Shown here: positions 54,200 through 63,946 of the stretch, piece by piece
Layout: every line of letters begins with the position of its first letter
How positions within the stretch are numbered: position 1 is the first letter of the stretch
Source of the DNA: Saprospiraceae bacterium
GTDB taxonomy: Bacteria > Bacteroidota > Bacteroidia > Chitinophagales > Saprospiraceae
DNA length: 64,000 nucleotides
Assembly: GCA_016722295.1 (NCBI GenBank)
Contig: JADKGL010000028.1
Coordinates: 39,919 to 103,918, forward strand
Reading direction: 5' to 3'
Translations under genes and position numbers: made by a program
The notes under the pieces: model-generated
Told to the model about the DNA's origin: nothing
The model's database searches: none
What the model saw: only the letters and a program-made list of their open reading frames with translations

Positions 54200-55198
54200 C
54201 TATTGCTTACTCAAAGTCCAGATCGCACCATTTTTTGTATTGAATTTGTTTAACTTATTTTGACTTGTCAATTCATTCAATACTTTCTCTGCTTCATTCC
54301 TATTGGTCTCTGTCAAAACGGAAAATTCTTTTGCAGTTGAGCTGTTGTACGTTGAAAAAACAGCATTCCAATCTTTGCTATATTGCTCTTTTATGACAGA
54401 TGGAAGAAGTTTTTTAATTGCATTTTCATAAGCCTCGTATGGTTTTGTGCCATAAACAATTTCCCTTTCACCAGTTTGATTCATAAAGAACAGACAAGGA
54501 AATCCTCTCACACCCAATTCTTTTCCCCTTTGCAAATCTGCATTGAATATCTCTTTTGCACGGCCTTCATAATCTATTTTCAGCTGTACTACATTTAATT
54601 CAACTAATTTAGCAGCTTCTTCTAAATGTTCCCACTTTGCAATATTTTTCTTTTTCAAGAAAACCATTTCTCTGATTTCGCGAAGAAATAGTATTGCTTT
54701 CTTTTCATCTTGCAATTGTGCAGCTTTAAAGGCAATAGAAGGAGGATATGATGAAGGCAAAGGATCCTCGAGCCAAATATCTCCATCTATAGGCATGTCA
54801 TAATAAACACTTACTTCATCCCAATGATGAGCCACATCAGAAGGTTTACTGATACCACCACTGTTATAACTCCAATCAGGAAGTAATCCACCCATCTTAT
54901 ACTCAATCTCAAAATGCTTCCCATATTCAAGTTTTAGCTTTCTCAACTGAGCTTCGATGCCCCAACACGAAGAACAAATCGGATCAGTATAATAAATGAT
55001 TTTTATCGGTTTTGCAATTGATTCGACAGTAGTGGAAGTCTCATTTTTCAATGTGTCCATTGGATTTATACATAGACCAATTTCTGGATCACAGAGTAAT
55101 GCATTTTTTTGTTCTTGCATATTTTTATTGATTTGATTGTGACAACTCACATTACAAAAAACGATGAAAAAATATAAAAAAAGAAAACTAGATTTCAT
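54200..55198 (-). CDS. DsbA-family lipoprotein with CxxC active site
   Basis: The 332-residue protein has a lipoprotein-type signal (FLYFFIVFCNVSC, Cys19) and an unusual N-terminal Cys pair in LLCDPEIGLC (Cys36, Cys43). A DsbA/FrnE-like thioredoxin fold then starts at about residue 65, with active site ICSSCWG (Cys75, Cys78) and a helical insertion. The cis-Pro loop is GVRGFPCLFF. Sequence KMGGLLPDWSYNSGG and WHLEE-like parts resemble SpxH/FrnE relatives. It likely oxidises or isomerises disulfides on the periplasmic side. Confidence 0.82.
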   Translation of the reverse strand: MKSSFLFLYFFIVFCNVSCHNQINKNMQEQKNALLCDPEIGLCINPMDTLKNETSTTVESIAKPIKIIYYTDPICSSCWGIEAQLRKLKLEYGKHFEIEYKMGGLLPDWSYNSGGISKPSDVAHHWDEVSVYYDMPIDGDIWLEDPLPSSYPPSIAFKAAQLQDEKKAILFLREIREMVFLKKKNIAKWEHLEEAAKLVELNVVQLKIDYEGRAKEIFNADLQRGKELGVRGFPCLFFMNQTGEREIVYGTKPYEAYENAIKKLLPSVIKEQYSKDWNAVFSTYNSSTAKEFSVLTETNRNEAEKVLNELTSQNKLNKFNTKNGAIWTLSKQ

Positions 55199-55370
55199 AT
55201 CTATATATAGGAATTATCAATACAAATTTAAGAAAATATTCTTACTCATTGGAAAAAAAATTACGTCATCTCTATTATTCGATAAAGCTATTCACATTGG
55301 TCAGCTAAACAAAACAGGCATGTAATTTTGACAAATTCTTGGAATTCTATTTTTAAAAAATAGATCAATA

Positions 55371-56111
55371 TTATTCATTTCCAGATCGCGAATTCTGCAA
55401 CTCAAGTTTTTTGAATTGCTTCATCAGGTCTTCTAAGTAATCAGTTTGCAACTCTTGAATTTCCAACAATTTTTTACTCTGGTGGACTAAAAGATGATCC
55501 ATTTTTTCACTCAATAACTTTATCTCTAACTCAGCTTTTAAGTTGATCTTGTAATCATGTTCTGCCCTAATTCGATCTTTTTGCTCCTGCCTATTCTGGC
55601 TCATCATAATTATTGGGGCTTGAATTGCGGCTAGACAAGAGAGTATAAGATTAAGCAAAATAAAGGGGTATGGATCAAATGGTTTCGACATCAAAAACCA
55701 AATATTAATCACTATCCAAATAAGAATGAAAAGAAAAAAAGTGATTATAAAAGTCCAACTTCCTCCAAATGATGCGACCAGATCTGCCACCTTTTGTCCA
55801 AAACTAAGTTGAGTTTCCATTTCATCTTGAATATTTTCAGAGAGTATTGAATTATTTTTAATCGCATTCATCACATCAGTATCAATTACTGCCAATTCGC
55901 CTTTCTCCTGTGTAATTAATGCGCTGAGGTAAAGTCGTCTATAATGATTTAACTCTTCTAAACTTATAAAACAATCGCGATTAAAATTTGGAAAATCAGA
56001 CTTTATTAGCTGAAAAACACCTTCTCTGATATCGAATGCAGCTAAGGCTTCTCCCTTCTCAATTTCTCGATTACTAATGTGACTAACTTTCATTTTACAT
56101 TTTTCTATCAA
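55371..56111 (-). CDS. DUF1003 membrane protein
   Basis: The 246-residue protein has a soluble N-terminal half. Two adjacent transmembrane helices follow at about 118-172 (WTFIITFFLFILIWIVINIW, YPFILLNLILSCLAAIQAP), then the DUF1003 signature MMSQNRQEQKDRIRAEHDYKINLKAE. The C-terminal tail is a predicted coiled coil. The family is widespread, and no function is established. An ATG at residue 7 (56093) is an alternative start. It is monocistronic. Confidence 0.85.
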   Translation of the reverse strand: MIEKCKMKVSHISNREIEKGEALAAFDIREGVFQLIKSDFPNFNRDCFISLEELNHYRRLYLSALITQEKGELAVIDTDVMNAIKNNSILSENIQDEMETQLSFGQKVADLVASFGGSWTFIITFFLFILIWIVINIWFLMSKPFDPYPFILLNLILSCLAAIQAPIIMMSQNRQEQKDRIRAEHDYKINLKAELEIKLLSEKMDHLLVHQSKKLLEIQELQTDYLEDLMKQFKKLELQNSRSGNE

Positions 56112-56188
56112 TATCTAAAAACCAAAATTAGAGTTTATCTCTTTGATATAACTTACTTTGCAAACTATAAAATAACCAAATTTTTTGA

Positions 56189-57046
56189 TCACAATTTTAC
56201 AATTCTTTTTAATACAATTTGATTAGGTAAATACAATTTCAATACAAAGAGACCAGGCTTTTCAAGACTTATTTTACCCAATTTTGTTCTATCTCTTACT
56301 AATAAATTCCCCTGTAAATCTATCAAGTCATATAGAATATCATAATCTAATCCATCTATATAAACTTGATCATATGTAGGATTAGGATGTACAATGAGTT
56401 CATCTTTTCCAATCTCTGAAGTACTGGTCACATACCAAGTACTATCACAAGGATAGGACTGAAAATTAATCGTTTTATTCTCAGATGTAAAGCATCTTAA
56501 ATCTGAGACAATATCTCGCAGTTCTATAAGCCCATATCCTAAGTGAAGTTTAATTTCAGATCTTGATGCCCCAATATATTTGTAAACAATAAAAGGTTCC
56601 TCATCAGGATATGATCCATTATTCTCGATTTTCAGAATCTGAGTTGGTATAGTATCAGAATTGACAATGGTATTATAGACAGAATCCACTTTTACTTTCG
56701 CTAAATGGAACTTTCCCAAAAAAGAATATTTAATTTCATAATCCGTGACAGAGGCAAAGTCATAATGCATTTCATAAGATTTTAATCCATCATCCCAAAA
56801 GAACATTTTATCATCTTCAAGGTAAAAAGAATCCCTATCACCTAAACAATAGATGAGTCTTCCATTTGAATGCACCGTATCCATGATTTGATAATTCTTA
56901 AACTTTACAAAATACTCTCCAGGCTTCGGTGATTCAGGTATATACTCAAAAGTCCAAGTAGTTCCAATCTGGTAGTTTGGCATCTGTTGACTGATTATCA
57001 GATTAAGACAAAAGAAGCTAAAAAATGTTAGTAGGAAATTTTTCAT
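56189..57046 (-). CDS. Secreted hypothetical protein with T9SS type A sorting domain
   Basis: The 285-residue protein has a signal peptide (FFSFFCLNLIISQQ). An N-terminal beta-rich domain of about 190 residues begins with IGTTWTFEYIPESP. A C-terminal sorting domain carries VHPNPTYDQVYIDG, and its last strand is LYLPNQIVLKRIVKL. The T9SS should export it. Similar short proteins with the initial GTTWTFEY pattern recur in Saprospiraceae. Function unknown. It is monocistronic. Confidence 0.8.
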   Translation of the reverse strand: MKNFLLTFFSFFCLNLIISQQMPNYQIGTTWTFEYIPESPKPGEYFVKFKNYQIMDTVHSNGRLIYCLGDRDSFYLEDDKMFFWDDGLKSYEMHYDFASVTDYEIKYSFLGKFHLAKVKVDSVYNTIVNSDTIPTQILKIENNGSYPDEEPFIVYKYIGASRSEIKLHLGYGLIELRDIVSDLRCFTSENKTINFQSYPCDSTWYVTSTSEIGKDELIVHPNPTYDQVYIDGLDYDILYDLIDLQGNLLVRDRTKLGKISLEKPGLFVLKLYLPNQIVLKRIVKL

Positions 57047-57160
57047 ATGGTTGCTTTTTATTCATAATTATTATCACAACGAAAATACAAAGGTGATTGT
57101 AAAGCAAATATAATACTTTTTTAAGAAATAGAAGATTTTTTCATTACAAATTATTCTGAT

Positions 57161-58285
57161 CTATGAACTCGTCTTCTTATAGTTGAGAATAGCCCAGACA
57201 TTGAAAATTACCGCCATTCCTGACATAACGAGAAAGTGTTTTTTAATATCTTCAAATCCACTCGCTTTTAACACCACCATTCGCATGACTTCAATGAAAT
57301 AAGTTACAGGATTACAACGTGCAATCCATTTTGCCCATTCAGGCATACTGTCAATAGAAGTAAAAAGTCCACTCATCAGAATAAAAATCATCATTGCAAA
57401 AAATGCTAAAGACATCGCTTGTTGTTGTGTCTCAGAGTAAGTCGAAATGATCAAACCGACACCAAGCAATGCAATGAGATAAACAGATAGAAAGGCATAC
57501 ATCAACAGTAAAGAACCCACTGGTACAATACCATAAACTAGCCTCGCTACACCAAAAAGTCCTATCGTAAAAACAATAATACCAATCACCCAAAAAGGAA
57601 TGAGTTTTCCTAAAATAAAATGAAACTTCTTTATAGGTGTCACATTGATTTGTTCTATTGTTCCTATTTCTTTTTCTTTCACAATATTCAATGCACACAT
57701 GTACGCACCGACCATAGTAACCAAGACTACTAAGATTCCTGGCACCATAAAAAACGGATAATTTAAAAACGGATTATACCAATTGCGTGTGGCTATTTCT
57801 ATCGTTGGTGTAACATTGGACTTTTGAGGTGGCAACCAATCTAAACGGATATCTGTATTAAAGTTGGAAATAATATGAGAAAGATAAGTACTTCCAACTG
57901 CTGCTTTAGTCCCATTGATTGCATTAACTGCTATAAAAAGATTTCCACTATTCTCACGCATTAGATCTCTTTCAAAATGCTGTGGTATTTCTAATACTAA
58001 ATCTGAATTATCTTTTTGAAATTCTTGGAACGATTGATTGAATGAATTACTGTAATCGTTCAGTTTAAAATATCCAGACACTACAATTTTCTCAATGAGT
58101 TTTCGTGAATAGGAGGAATGATCGTGATCAACAACTGAAATATTGATATTCTTAATTTCAAAATCAGCAGCCAATGGCATGATTAAAAGCTGCATAATCG
58201 GCATGGCAATAATCATTCGCAAAATCATGGTATTGCGAAATATTTGTCTGAACTCCTTTTGAAGTAAAAATTTTAAAGTCCTCAT
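57161..58285 (-). CDS. ABC-2 type permease, YbhR-like
   Basis: The 374-residue permease has the ABC-2 pattern. One N-terminal helix follows RKEFRQIFRNTMILR-type start motifs, then about 155 residues face the periplasm, and five or six helices complete the C-terminal half (PFFMVPGILVVLVTMVGAY, MSLAFFAMMIFILMSGLF). KEKEIGTIEQINVTPIKK is the cytoplasmic coupling loop. It is the last gene of an efflux operon and overlaps the end of the other permease by four bases. Substrates of YbhR-like systems in E. coli include some drugs and cations. Confidence 0.88.
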   Translation of the reverse strand: MRTLKFLLQKEFRQIFRNTMILRMIIAMPIMQLLIMPLAADFEIKNINISVVDHDHSSYSRKLIEKIVVSGYFKLNDYSNSFNQSFQEFQKDNSDLVLEIPQHFERDLMRENSGNLFIAVNAINGTKAAVGSTYLSHIISNFNTDIRLDWLPPQKSNVTPTIEIATRNWYNPFLNYPFFMVPGILVVLVTMVGAYMCALNIVKEKEIGTIEQINVTPIKKFHFILGKLIPFWVIGIIVFTIGLFGVARLVYGIVPVGSLLLMYAFLSVYLIALLGVGLIISTYSETQQQAMSLAFFAMMIFILMSGLFTSIDSMPEWAKWIARCNPVTYFIEVMRMVVLKASGFEDIKKHFLVMSGMAVIFNVWAILNYKKTSS

Positions 58286-59387
58286 GCTAATCTTATTTTA
58301 AATTTTTTAATGCTTACAGCCAATAGAAACAAAGTCATCCCAGCAAGTATAAGCGTTTCCTTCCATATTGCAGAAATTCCCAAACCTTTGATCATGATCG
58401 ATTTTACGGTGATGTAATACCATTTAGATGGAATCGCATTGGCAATAATTTGCAATGGCATTGGCATATTTTCTAAAGGAAACATAAAACCAGTAAACAT
58501 CATTGTAGGCAATAACATTCCCATTAAAGAAATCAACATTGCAGCTTGCTGGCTATCGGTGATATTGGAAATGAGTAAACCTAATGACAAAGCGCAAAGA
58601 ATCAATAACGAACTTTCAAAATACAAAAGTGGAATACTGCCATTGATCGGCATACCCATCAAGGTCGTACTAAGAATAAGTATAATCGTAAGATTCACTA
58701 ATGAAAAAAAAAATAAGGAACTGCTTTGCTAAGTATAACTAAAATTGGATTGAATGGAGATACCAATAATATTTCCATTGTCCCCATTTCTTTTTCTCTT
58801 ACAATAGAAACTGAAGTCATTAAAACACAAACGAGCAACAATACCAAAGCCATTACTCCAGGTACAAAATTATAAACACCTTTGAGTTCAGGATTGTAAA
58901 TCATACGCACATCGGTCTTGATCTGAAGTGGTATCGAATTAATATTAAGTAATTCACGTTGATAATCCATTATAATATTACTTGCATACGCTGTAAGTGT
59001 ACTTGCTGTATTTGGGTCTGAAGCATCGGCAATTATTTGGACCTGTGCTTTATTCAAATGGTGTAGATCATCATTAAAATTATTTGGGAATACAATAGCC
59101 AATTTTATCGTTCCGGTCTTGAATGCATCTTCAATTTCTCGATGACTTAATATCTTCTTTTGTATGTCAAAATTTTTGCTAAATTTCAACTTGTCAATTA
59201 TTCGATGTGTTGCGATGTCATTTGAATAATCACAAACAACAATATTAGAGTTTTTTATTTCATTGGTAAGGGCAAATCCAAACAAAATAATTTGCGCTAT
59301 CGGCATTCCAAAGAGCAGCAACATTGTTTTTGGATCGCGAAACACATGATAAAATTCTTTTCTTACAAAAGTTAGAAATTGCTTCAT
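58282..59387 (-). pseudogene. ABC-2 type permease, YbhS-like, interrupted by a frameshift in a T10 run
   Basis: The first frame (58698-59387) runs from MKQFLTFVRKEFYHVFRDP to SKAVPYFFFH and then hits a stop. The second frame (58282-58698) continues with SLVNLTIILILS and four helices to the end. They join exactly if the run of ten identical bases at 58704-58713 had eleven. The start at 59387 is chosen because it fits the conserved MKQF start and abuts the ATPase stop. The gene may be a pseudogene, a sequencing error, or one that relies on slippage at the homopolymer. Confidence 0.8.
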
Positions 59388-59388
59388 A

Positions 59389-60135
59389 CTAATCTGCTTT
59401 TCGGTTTGCTCCTCTTGCCAGTTCAAAAAATACTTCATCCATTGTAGTGGCAGAGAATTGATGCTTAAGATTCGTGGGTGTATCCAATGCTTTTATAAAG
59501 CCATCAACCATCATCGTGATACGATTGCAATATTCAGCTTCATCCATATAATGAGTCGTGACAAATATAGTAATACCACTGTCTGATGCTGCATAAATCA
59601 AATCCCAAAATTGTCTTCGGGTAACAGGATCTACACCTCCTGTTGGCTCATCTAGAAATACGATCTTGGGTTCATGCAAGACTGCTACAGAAAATGCTAA
59701 CTTCTGCTTCCAACCTAAAGGTAAAGACCCAACCAACTTCTTTGCCTCTTTCTGCATACCTAAAGTTTCAATTAGCTTATCTTTTTTCAACTTCAAATTT
59801 TGATCACTCATTCCATAAATTCCTCCAAAAAAATTAATATTTTCGACTACAGTTAAATCCTCATAAAGTGAAAACTTCTGACTCATGTAACCTATATTTT
59901 TTTTAATATTCTCCGTTTGTGAGTAAATATCAAAACCTGCAATCATAGCATCACCAGAGGATGGTGTAGAAAGTCCACAAAGCATTTTCATTGCTGTAGT
60001 TTTACCTGCACCATTTGCGCCTAAGAAACCAAAAATTTCACCAGAATATACTTCGAAAGTAATTTCGTTCGCTGCGATGAAATCACCATACCGCTTCGTG
60101 AGCTTGTCAGTTTTTATTACTACTTCAGTTGTCAT
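59389..60135 (-). CDS. ABC transporter ATPase, C-terminal-half YbhF-like
   Basis: The 248-residue ATPase has Walker A GANGAGKTT, Q-loop MSQKFSLYEDLTV, Walker B IVFLDEPTGGVDP and switch His in VTTHYMDEAEYC. The signature motif is SLPLGWKQKL instead of LSGGQ, as found in the second nucleotide-binding half of YbhF-type exporters. It therefore pairs with the separate ATPase upstream. It is 65 bases after that gene. Confidence 0.9.
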   Translation of the reverse strand: MTTEVVIKTDKLTKRYGDFIAANEITFEVYSGEIFGFLGANGAGKTTAMKMLCGLSTPSSGDAMIAGFDIYSQTENIKKNIGYMSQKFSLYEDLTVVENINFFGGIYGMSDQNLKLKKDKLIETLGMQKEAKKLVGSLPLGWKQKLAFSVAVLHEPKIVFLDEPTGGVDPVTRRQFWDLIYAASDSGITIFVTTHYMDEAEYCNRITMMVDGFIKALDTPTNLKHQFSATTMDEVFFELARGANRKAD

Positions 60136-60200
60136 ATTAATTCATCAAATTTATAAAGCAATCTTCTATGGTAGGATTGATATGCTTCATTATGGTTTCC

Positions 60201-61052
60201 TTATGGTTTTGTAAAGTGCAATTCTTGTATGAGTAAGTCTGATTCTCCTTCTGAATTATTTTTAAAAGTAATATGATGATATTCCCCAAAAGCAAAACAG
60301 CTTTTTATATGCCGATTGTTTCGCAAATCATGTAATAGTCTACTCATACTATTTGATCTAATAGCAAATAGTTTTTCAGGAAATTGCTTAATAATATTTT
60401 GTGGTGTATCGATAGACATTATTTTTCCATCTTGTATCAATGCAATGCGCTCACATAATGTAGCTTCATCCATGTATGGCGTAGAAACCAATATCGTGAT
60501 TCCCTGTTGTTTCAGCCGTTTGAGCATCTCCCAAAATTCTTTTCGAGATACAGTGTCTACACCTGTCGTAGGTTCATCTAAAAACAATACTTCTGGTCGG
60601 TGAATTAAAGCACAACACAGCGCTAATTTTTGTTTCATTCCACCAGATAATTTACCTGCACGACGATCTTTAAATGGTTCTATTTGTATATAAATATCTC
60701 TAATTAAATCATAATTCTCCTTTATGGTAGTATCAAAAATGGTAGCAAAAAAATTCAAATTTTCTTCAACAGTTAAATCTTGATAAAGTGAAAATTTACC
60801 AGGCATATAACCAATTTTCTTTCGAATATTTTTATATTCTTTTACGATGTCAAATCCGTTTACTGAAGCAGTTCCACTATCAGGAAGAAGCAAAGTGGTC
60901 AACACACGAAAAATGTTCGTTTTGCCAGCTCCATCAGGCCCTATCAAGCCAAACAATTCTCCCTCTTCGACAGAAAAACTTACATCATCTACAGCTTTAA
61001 TTTCGCCTTTATTGTAGGTCTTTACAATATTATTTAATACAACGTCTGGCAT
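60201..61052 (-). CDS. ABC transporter ATPase, N-terminal-half YbhF-like
   Basis: The 283-residue ATPase has Walker A GPDGAGKTN (Asn where Thr is usual), signature LSGGMKQKLALC, Walker B VLFLDEPTTGVD, and the switch position VSTPYMDEATLC, where Pro replaces the usual His. The Pro is shared by the first half of YbhF-type ATPases, implying asymmetric sites. It comes three bases after the HlyD-like gene and is part of the same transcript. A C-terminal extension of about 60 residues is unassigned. Confidence 0.9.
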   Translation of the reverse strand: MPDVVLNNIVKTYNKGEIKAVDDVSFSVEEGELFGLIGPDGAGKTNIFRVLTTLLLPDSGTASVNGFDIVKEYKNIRKKIGYMPGKFSLYQDLTVEENLNFFATIFDTTIKENYDLIRDIYIQIEPFKDRRAGKLSGGMKQKLALCCALIHRPEVLFLDEPTTGVDTVSRKEFWEMLKRLKQQGITILVSTPYMDEATLCERIALIQDGKIMSIDTPQNIIKQFPEKLFAIRSNSMSRLLHDLRNNRHIKSCFAFGEYHHITFKNNSEGESDLLIQELHFTKP

Positions 61053-61055
61053 AGT

Positions 61056-61957
61056 TTATTGCAATTTAATTTCGCCATACATCCCTATCTTAAATGTGCC
61101 TTCATTCTTTACTTTAACTTTCATAGCGTATACCATATTTGCTCTTTCATCCTTAGTCTGAATTGTCTTAGGAGTGAACTCAGCCTTATCATTGATCCAA
61201 GTGATAATCCCTTCAGTTTCATTAAACTTGCCATTGCCATCATCAGTATATACTTTAACATTCTGATTAAGTTTAATCTTTGGTAGTTGATTGCCTGTGA
61301 TATAAACACGGAGGATTATATTCGATAAGTCTGCTATTTTATAAAGTGCCTTCCCGGTTGCAGCCATTTCATTTACTTCGGAATATTTTGTAAGCACAGT
61401 TCCTTCTTTTGGATTTATGATTTTACATTTTGCTAATTGATCATTGAGTTGTTCAATCTGAACAAGCATTGATGATGCATCTTTACCCAATCCTTCTATT
61501 GCAATATTTAATGAGGACTTTTGTGCCTCAATCTGCTTTTTAATAACATCGATACTCGCATTAATGTCATCTAATTGCTTGGGCGTTGCAGCATCCCCTT
61601 TTATCAAATTTGAAATTCTTATTTTTTCATTTTCTGCTGTAGCTAGTTGGGATTGCATTGCAGAGATTTGAACAGAAAGATTTGGCTTTTTACTCAACAT
61701 AGCTTTAATTTGACTCTCCAATTGTTTCTTTTTAAGTACAACTGAGTGGTATCAATATAGCCGATAAATTCTCCTTTCTTTAACACTTGACCTTCTTCAA
61801 TATCAAACTGTTTTATAGTTCCAATTGCTTCTGAAGAGATAATTGTTTCTTCAGCTTCAAATGAGCCTGAAGCATCAAAGTTAGATTTATTCTTATTGCA
61901 GGATGTCAAGGCTATAAGCCACATTGCTGCGATTGTTATTGTTGTGAATTTATACAT
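61056..61957 (-). pseudogene. HlyD-family membrane fusion protein, YbhG-like, with one frameshift
   Basis: The first frame (61694-61957) has a lipoprotein signal (WLIALTSCNKNK), ASGSFEAEETIISSEAIGTI and the start of a biotinyl-lipoyl-like domain (VLKKGEFIGYIDTTQLYLK). The second (61056-61721) has the coiled-coil hairpin, KEGTVLTKYSEVNEMAATGKAL and a beta-barrel domain. Adding one base in the run ttttt at 61729-61733 joins them and gives the usual LKKKQLESQI helix. It should link the ABC permeases to TolC. Either a sequencing indel or a mutation. Confidence 0.85.
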
Positions 61958-61979
61958 TACGATTTGATTTTAAAATTTA

Positions 61980-63247
61980 CTATTTATTTCCTGAAGTAAT
62001 TTGATAATTATATTGAGTCATTAAAAATTGAATTTGATGCAATATCAAATTTTGTGCAGCCTGATCTTGAGCATTTACATCAATGAGATAATCAGTGCTT
62101 GTGGCTGTACCATTCTCCAACTGAACTTTTGTTTTATTTTTGATACTTTCACGCAAAGCGATAATGCTGTTGTCCGTCTCAATGAGCTCTTGCATTTTGC
62201 TTACTTCTGAATTCTGTTGATGCAAAATAACATTAGTATTAAACAAAAAGATTTCTTTCTGAATATCCAAACCTTTTTGATTTAGAGAAAGAATTTGCTT
62301 TTCATTCTTGTAAGTATATAAGCCTGCCAAATTCCAATTCAGACGAAGTCCAGCTAAGTAATACAGATTCACATCATTGCTCAACATATTTAAAGCTGGT
62401 CTTCCCAATCCACCTTGCAAAAACAAATTAAGTCGCGGAAGATTCTTCGCTTTTATTAATTTATTCTGAACTTCAAATGTTCTTTTCTGGAAATCGAAGA
62501 GTTTCAACTCAGGTCTATTAATAGTACTTGAAATTATTTGAGGACTTGGCTTGATCAAGATTGTAGTTTCTCCTATCGTTTGATCAATAAAATAGGAAAG
62601 CATAGCGGCATATCCGCTTCTATTTGATTTTAATTCTATCTTACGCTGATTGGCCTTCAATAGTTCTGCTTTCAAATTGTCAGCACTGCTTTTTAATGCT
62701 GTGCCATAAGCTATAGCTGTATTCACTTTATCTATTCCGCTTTGAATATCTTTTTTCAATAATTCAGTTTGCTGAATTTGAGCATCTATCAATAAGATTC
62801 CAAAAAATAAATTACTGATCCGTTCTTTTAGTTTGTATAACTCTACTTAATTTTTTGTCCTTCTATTTCTGCATTAGCACTTATCAATTCTCTATAATCA
62901 TTAGTTGTGAACAAATCTGTAATAGCCTGAGAAACCACCATAAAGCTTGGTTGATCCTTACTCAATTCTGCAATTTTAACATTAGTGAAGAAATTGGAAT
63001 GTGAAGGTGACTGCAGATTGGTAAGTCGCTTGGTATCCCTATATTGAATTGTGGTAAAATAACTTTTATTGGCATTATCAATGGAGTACGCTTTGATTTA
63101 TCAATTAGAGCATTGCTTCACCAATGGAAAATCACGCTTCGCCATCTCAAAACAGCTGTCAATCGTGAGTGAAGTGACTTGTTGTGAGAAGGCTATCACT
63201 GTTATTGAACAATAGAGGGCTATTAATTTTATTCGTTTATTAATCAT
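61980..63247 (-). pseudogene. TolC-family outer membrane efflux protein with several frameshifts
   Basis: The C-terminal 270 codons (61980-62792) are open and show TolC helical repeats (LLIDAQIQQTELLKKDIQSG, ending YNYQITSGNK). The 5' part encodes a signal peptide (ALYCSITVIAFSQ), DSCFEMAKRDFPLVKQ, then YSIDNANKSY, ELSKDQ, SQAITDLFT, ISANAEIEGQKIK and VELYKLKERISNLFFG, in successive frames. Restoring single bases at about 63112, 63092-63094, between these and 63000, and at 62847-62848 rebuilds one continuous TolC protein. Start ATG is at 63247. Confidence 0.82.
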
Positions 63248-63300
63248 CTGTATTGTTGTTTTGTTTTAATCATTTGTTTAATTTCATTCAAAAAAAATCA

Positions 63301-63925
63301 CTACGATTTCATTATCGCTTTTACCCATTTAGGAATGAGCTTTTTTCTTTCCACCATCATTTTATTGAATTGTTCTTGCTTTAGATCACCTACCATTTTA
63401 ATTATAGGACATGCTACAAAAGGGAACATGATTAAACTCATAAGACTAATCATAAACTGTAGCGGAGGAATTTGCTGCTTATTATTCTTTGTGGCTTCTT
63501 GCCATTGCTTAAAAAAAACTGAATGCATAATGATTTGCTTCATTTTAAATTTTTCTCCAATTTCACTTGGATGATTGCGCAATTCATTGAGCAAAAATAT
63601 AGGAATGTCAGGTTGAGCTAGAAGTAAATCGATGTAACTTTCGGTAACCACTTCTACTTTCCTTTCTAAAGTAGTACTGGTATCATTAAACACCACAGAC
63701 AGTGATTGAAAGAATCCCTGCATGGTTTCCAACATGATGATGTCAAATAGCTTTTCTTTACTTCTGAAATAATAGTTGAGCAAAGCTAAATTTATCCCTG
63801 CTTCTTCGGCAATATCTCTAGTAGAGTGGCAGCATAGCCCTTTCGATGAAAATAATTCGAGCTGCGTTTATAATTTTCGCTTCCGTATTTATGTCCAAAT
63901 TTCGATCCGCTTTTTTTATTGCCAT
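63301..63925 (-). pseudogene. TetR-family regulator with two frameshifts in the DNA-binding domain
   Basis: The C-terminal frame (63301-63783) matches TetR regulators from LNYYFRSKEKLFDIIM onward. The N-terminal domain is encoded from ATG 63925 (AIKKADRNLDINTEAKIINA), then RKGYAAT and STRDIAEEAGINLALLNYYF in other frames. One base lost in the run aaaa at 63849-63852 and one near 63825 account for both breaks. It corresponds in position to E. coli CecR, the regulator next to ybhGFSR. It would control the efflux operon. Confidence 0.8.
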
Positions 63926-63946
63926 GACGATTTTGAAATTAAGGGA

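Noticed and set aside
58704..58713. Programmed frameshifting as the preferred explanation for the permease break
   Set aside because: The operon has several other single-base breaks without slippery context, so a common cause such as sequencing error or decay is simpler.
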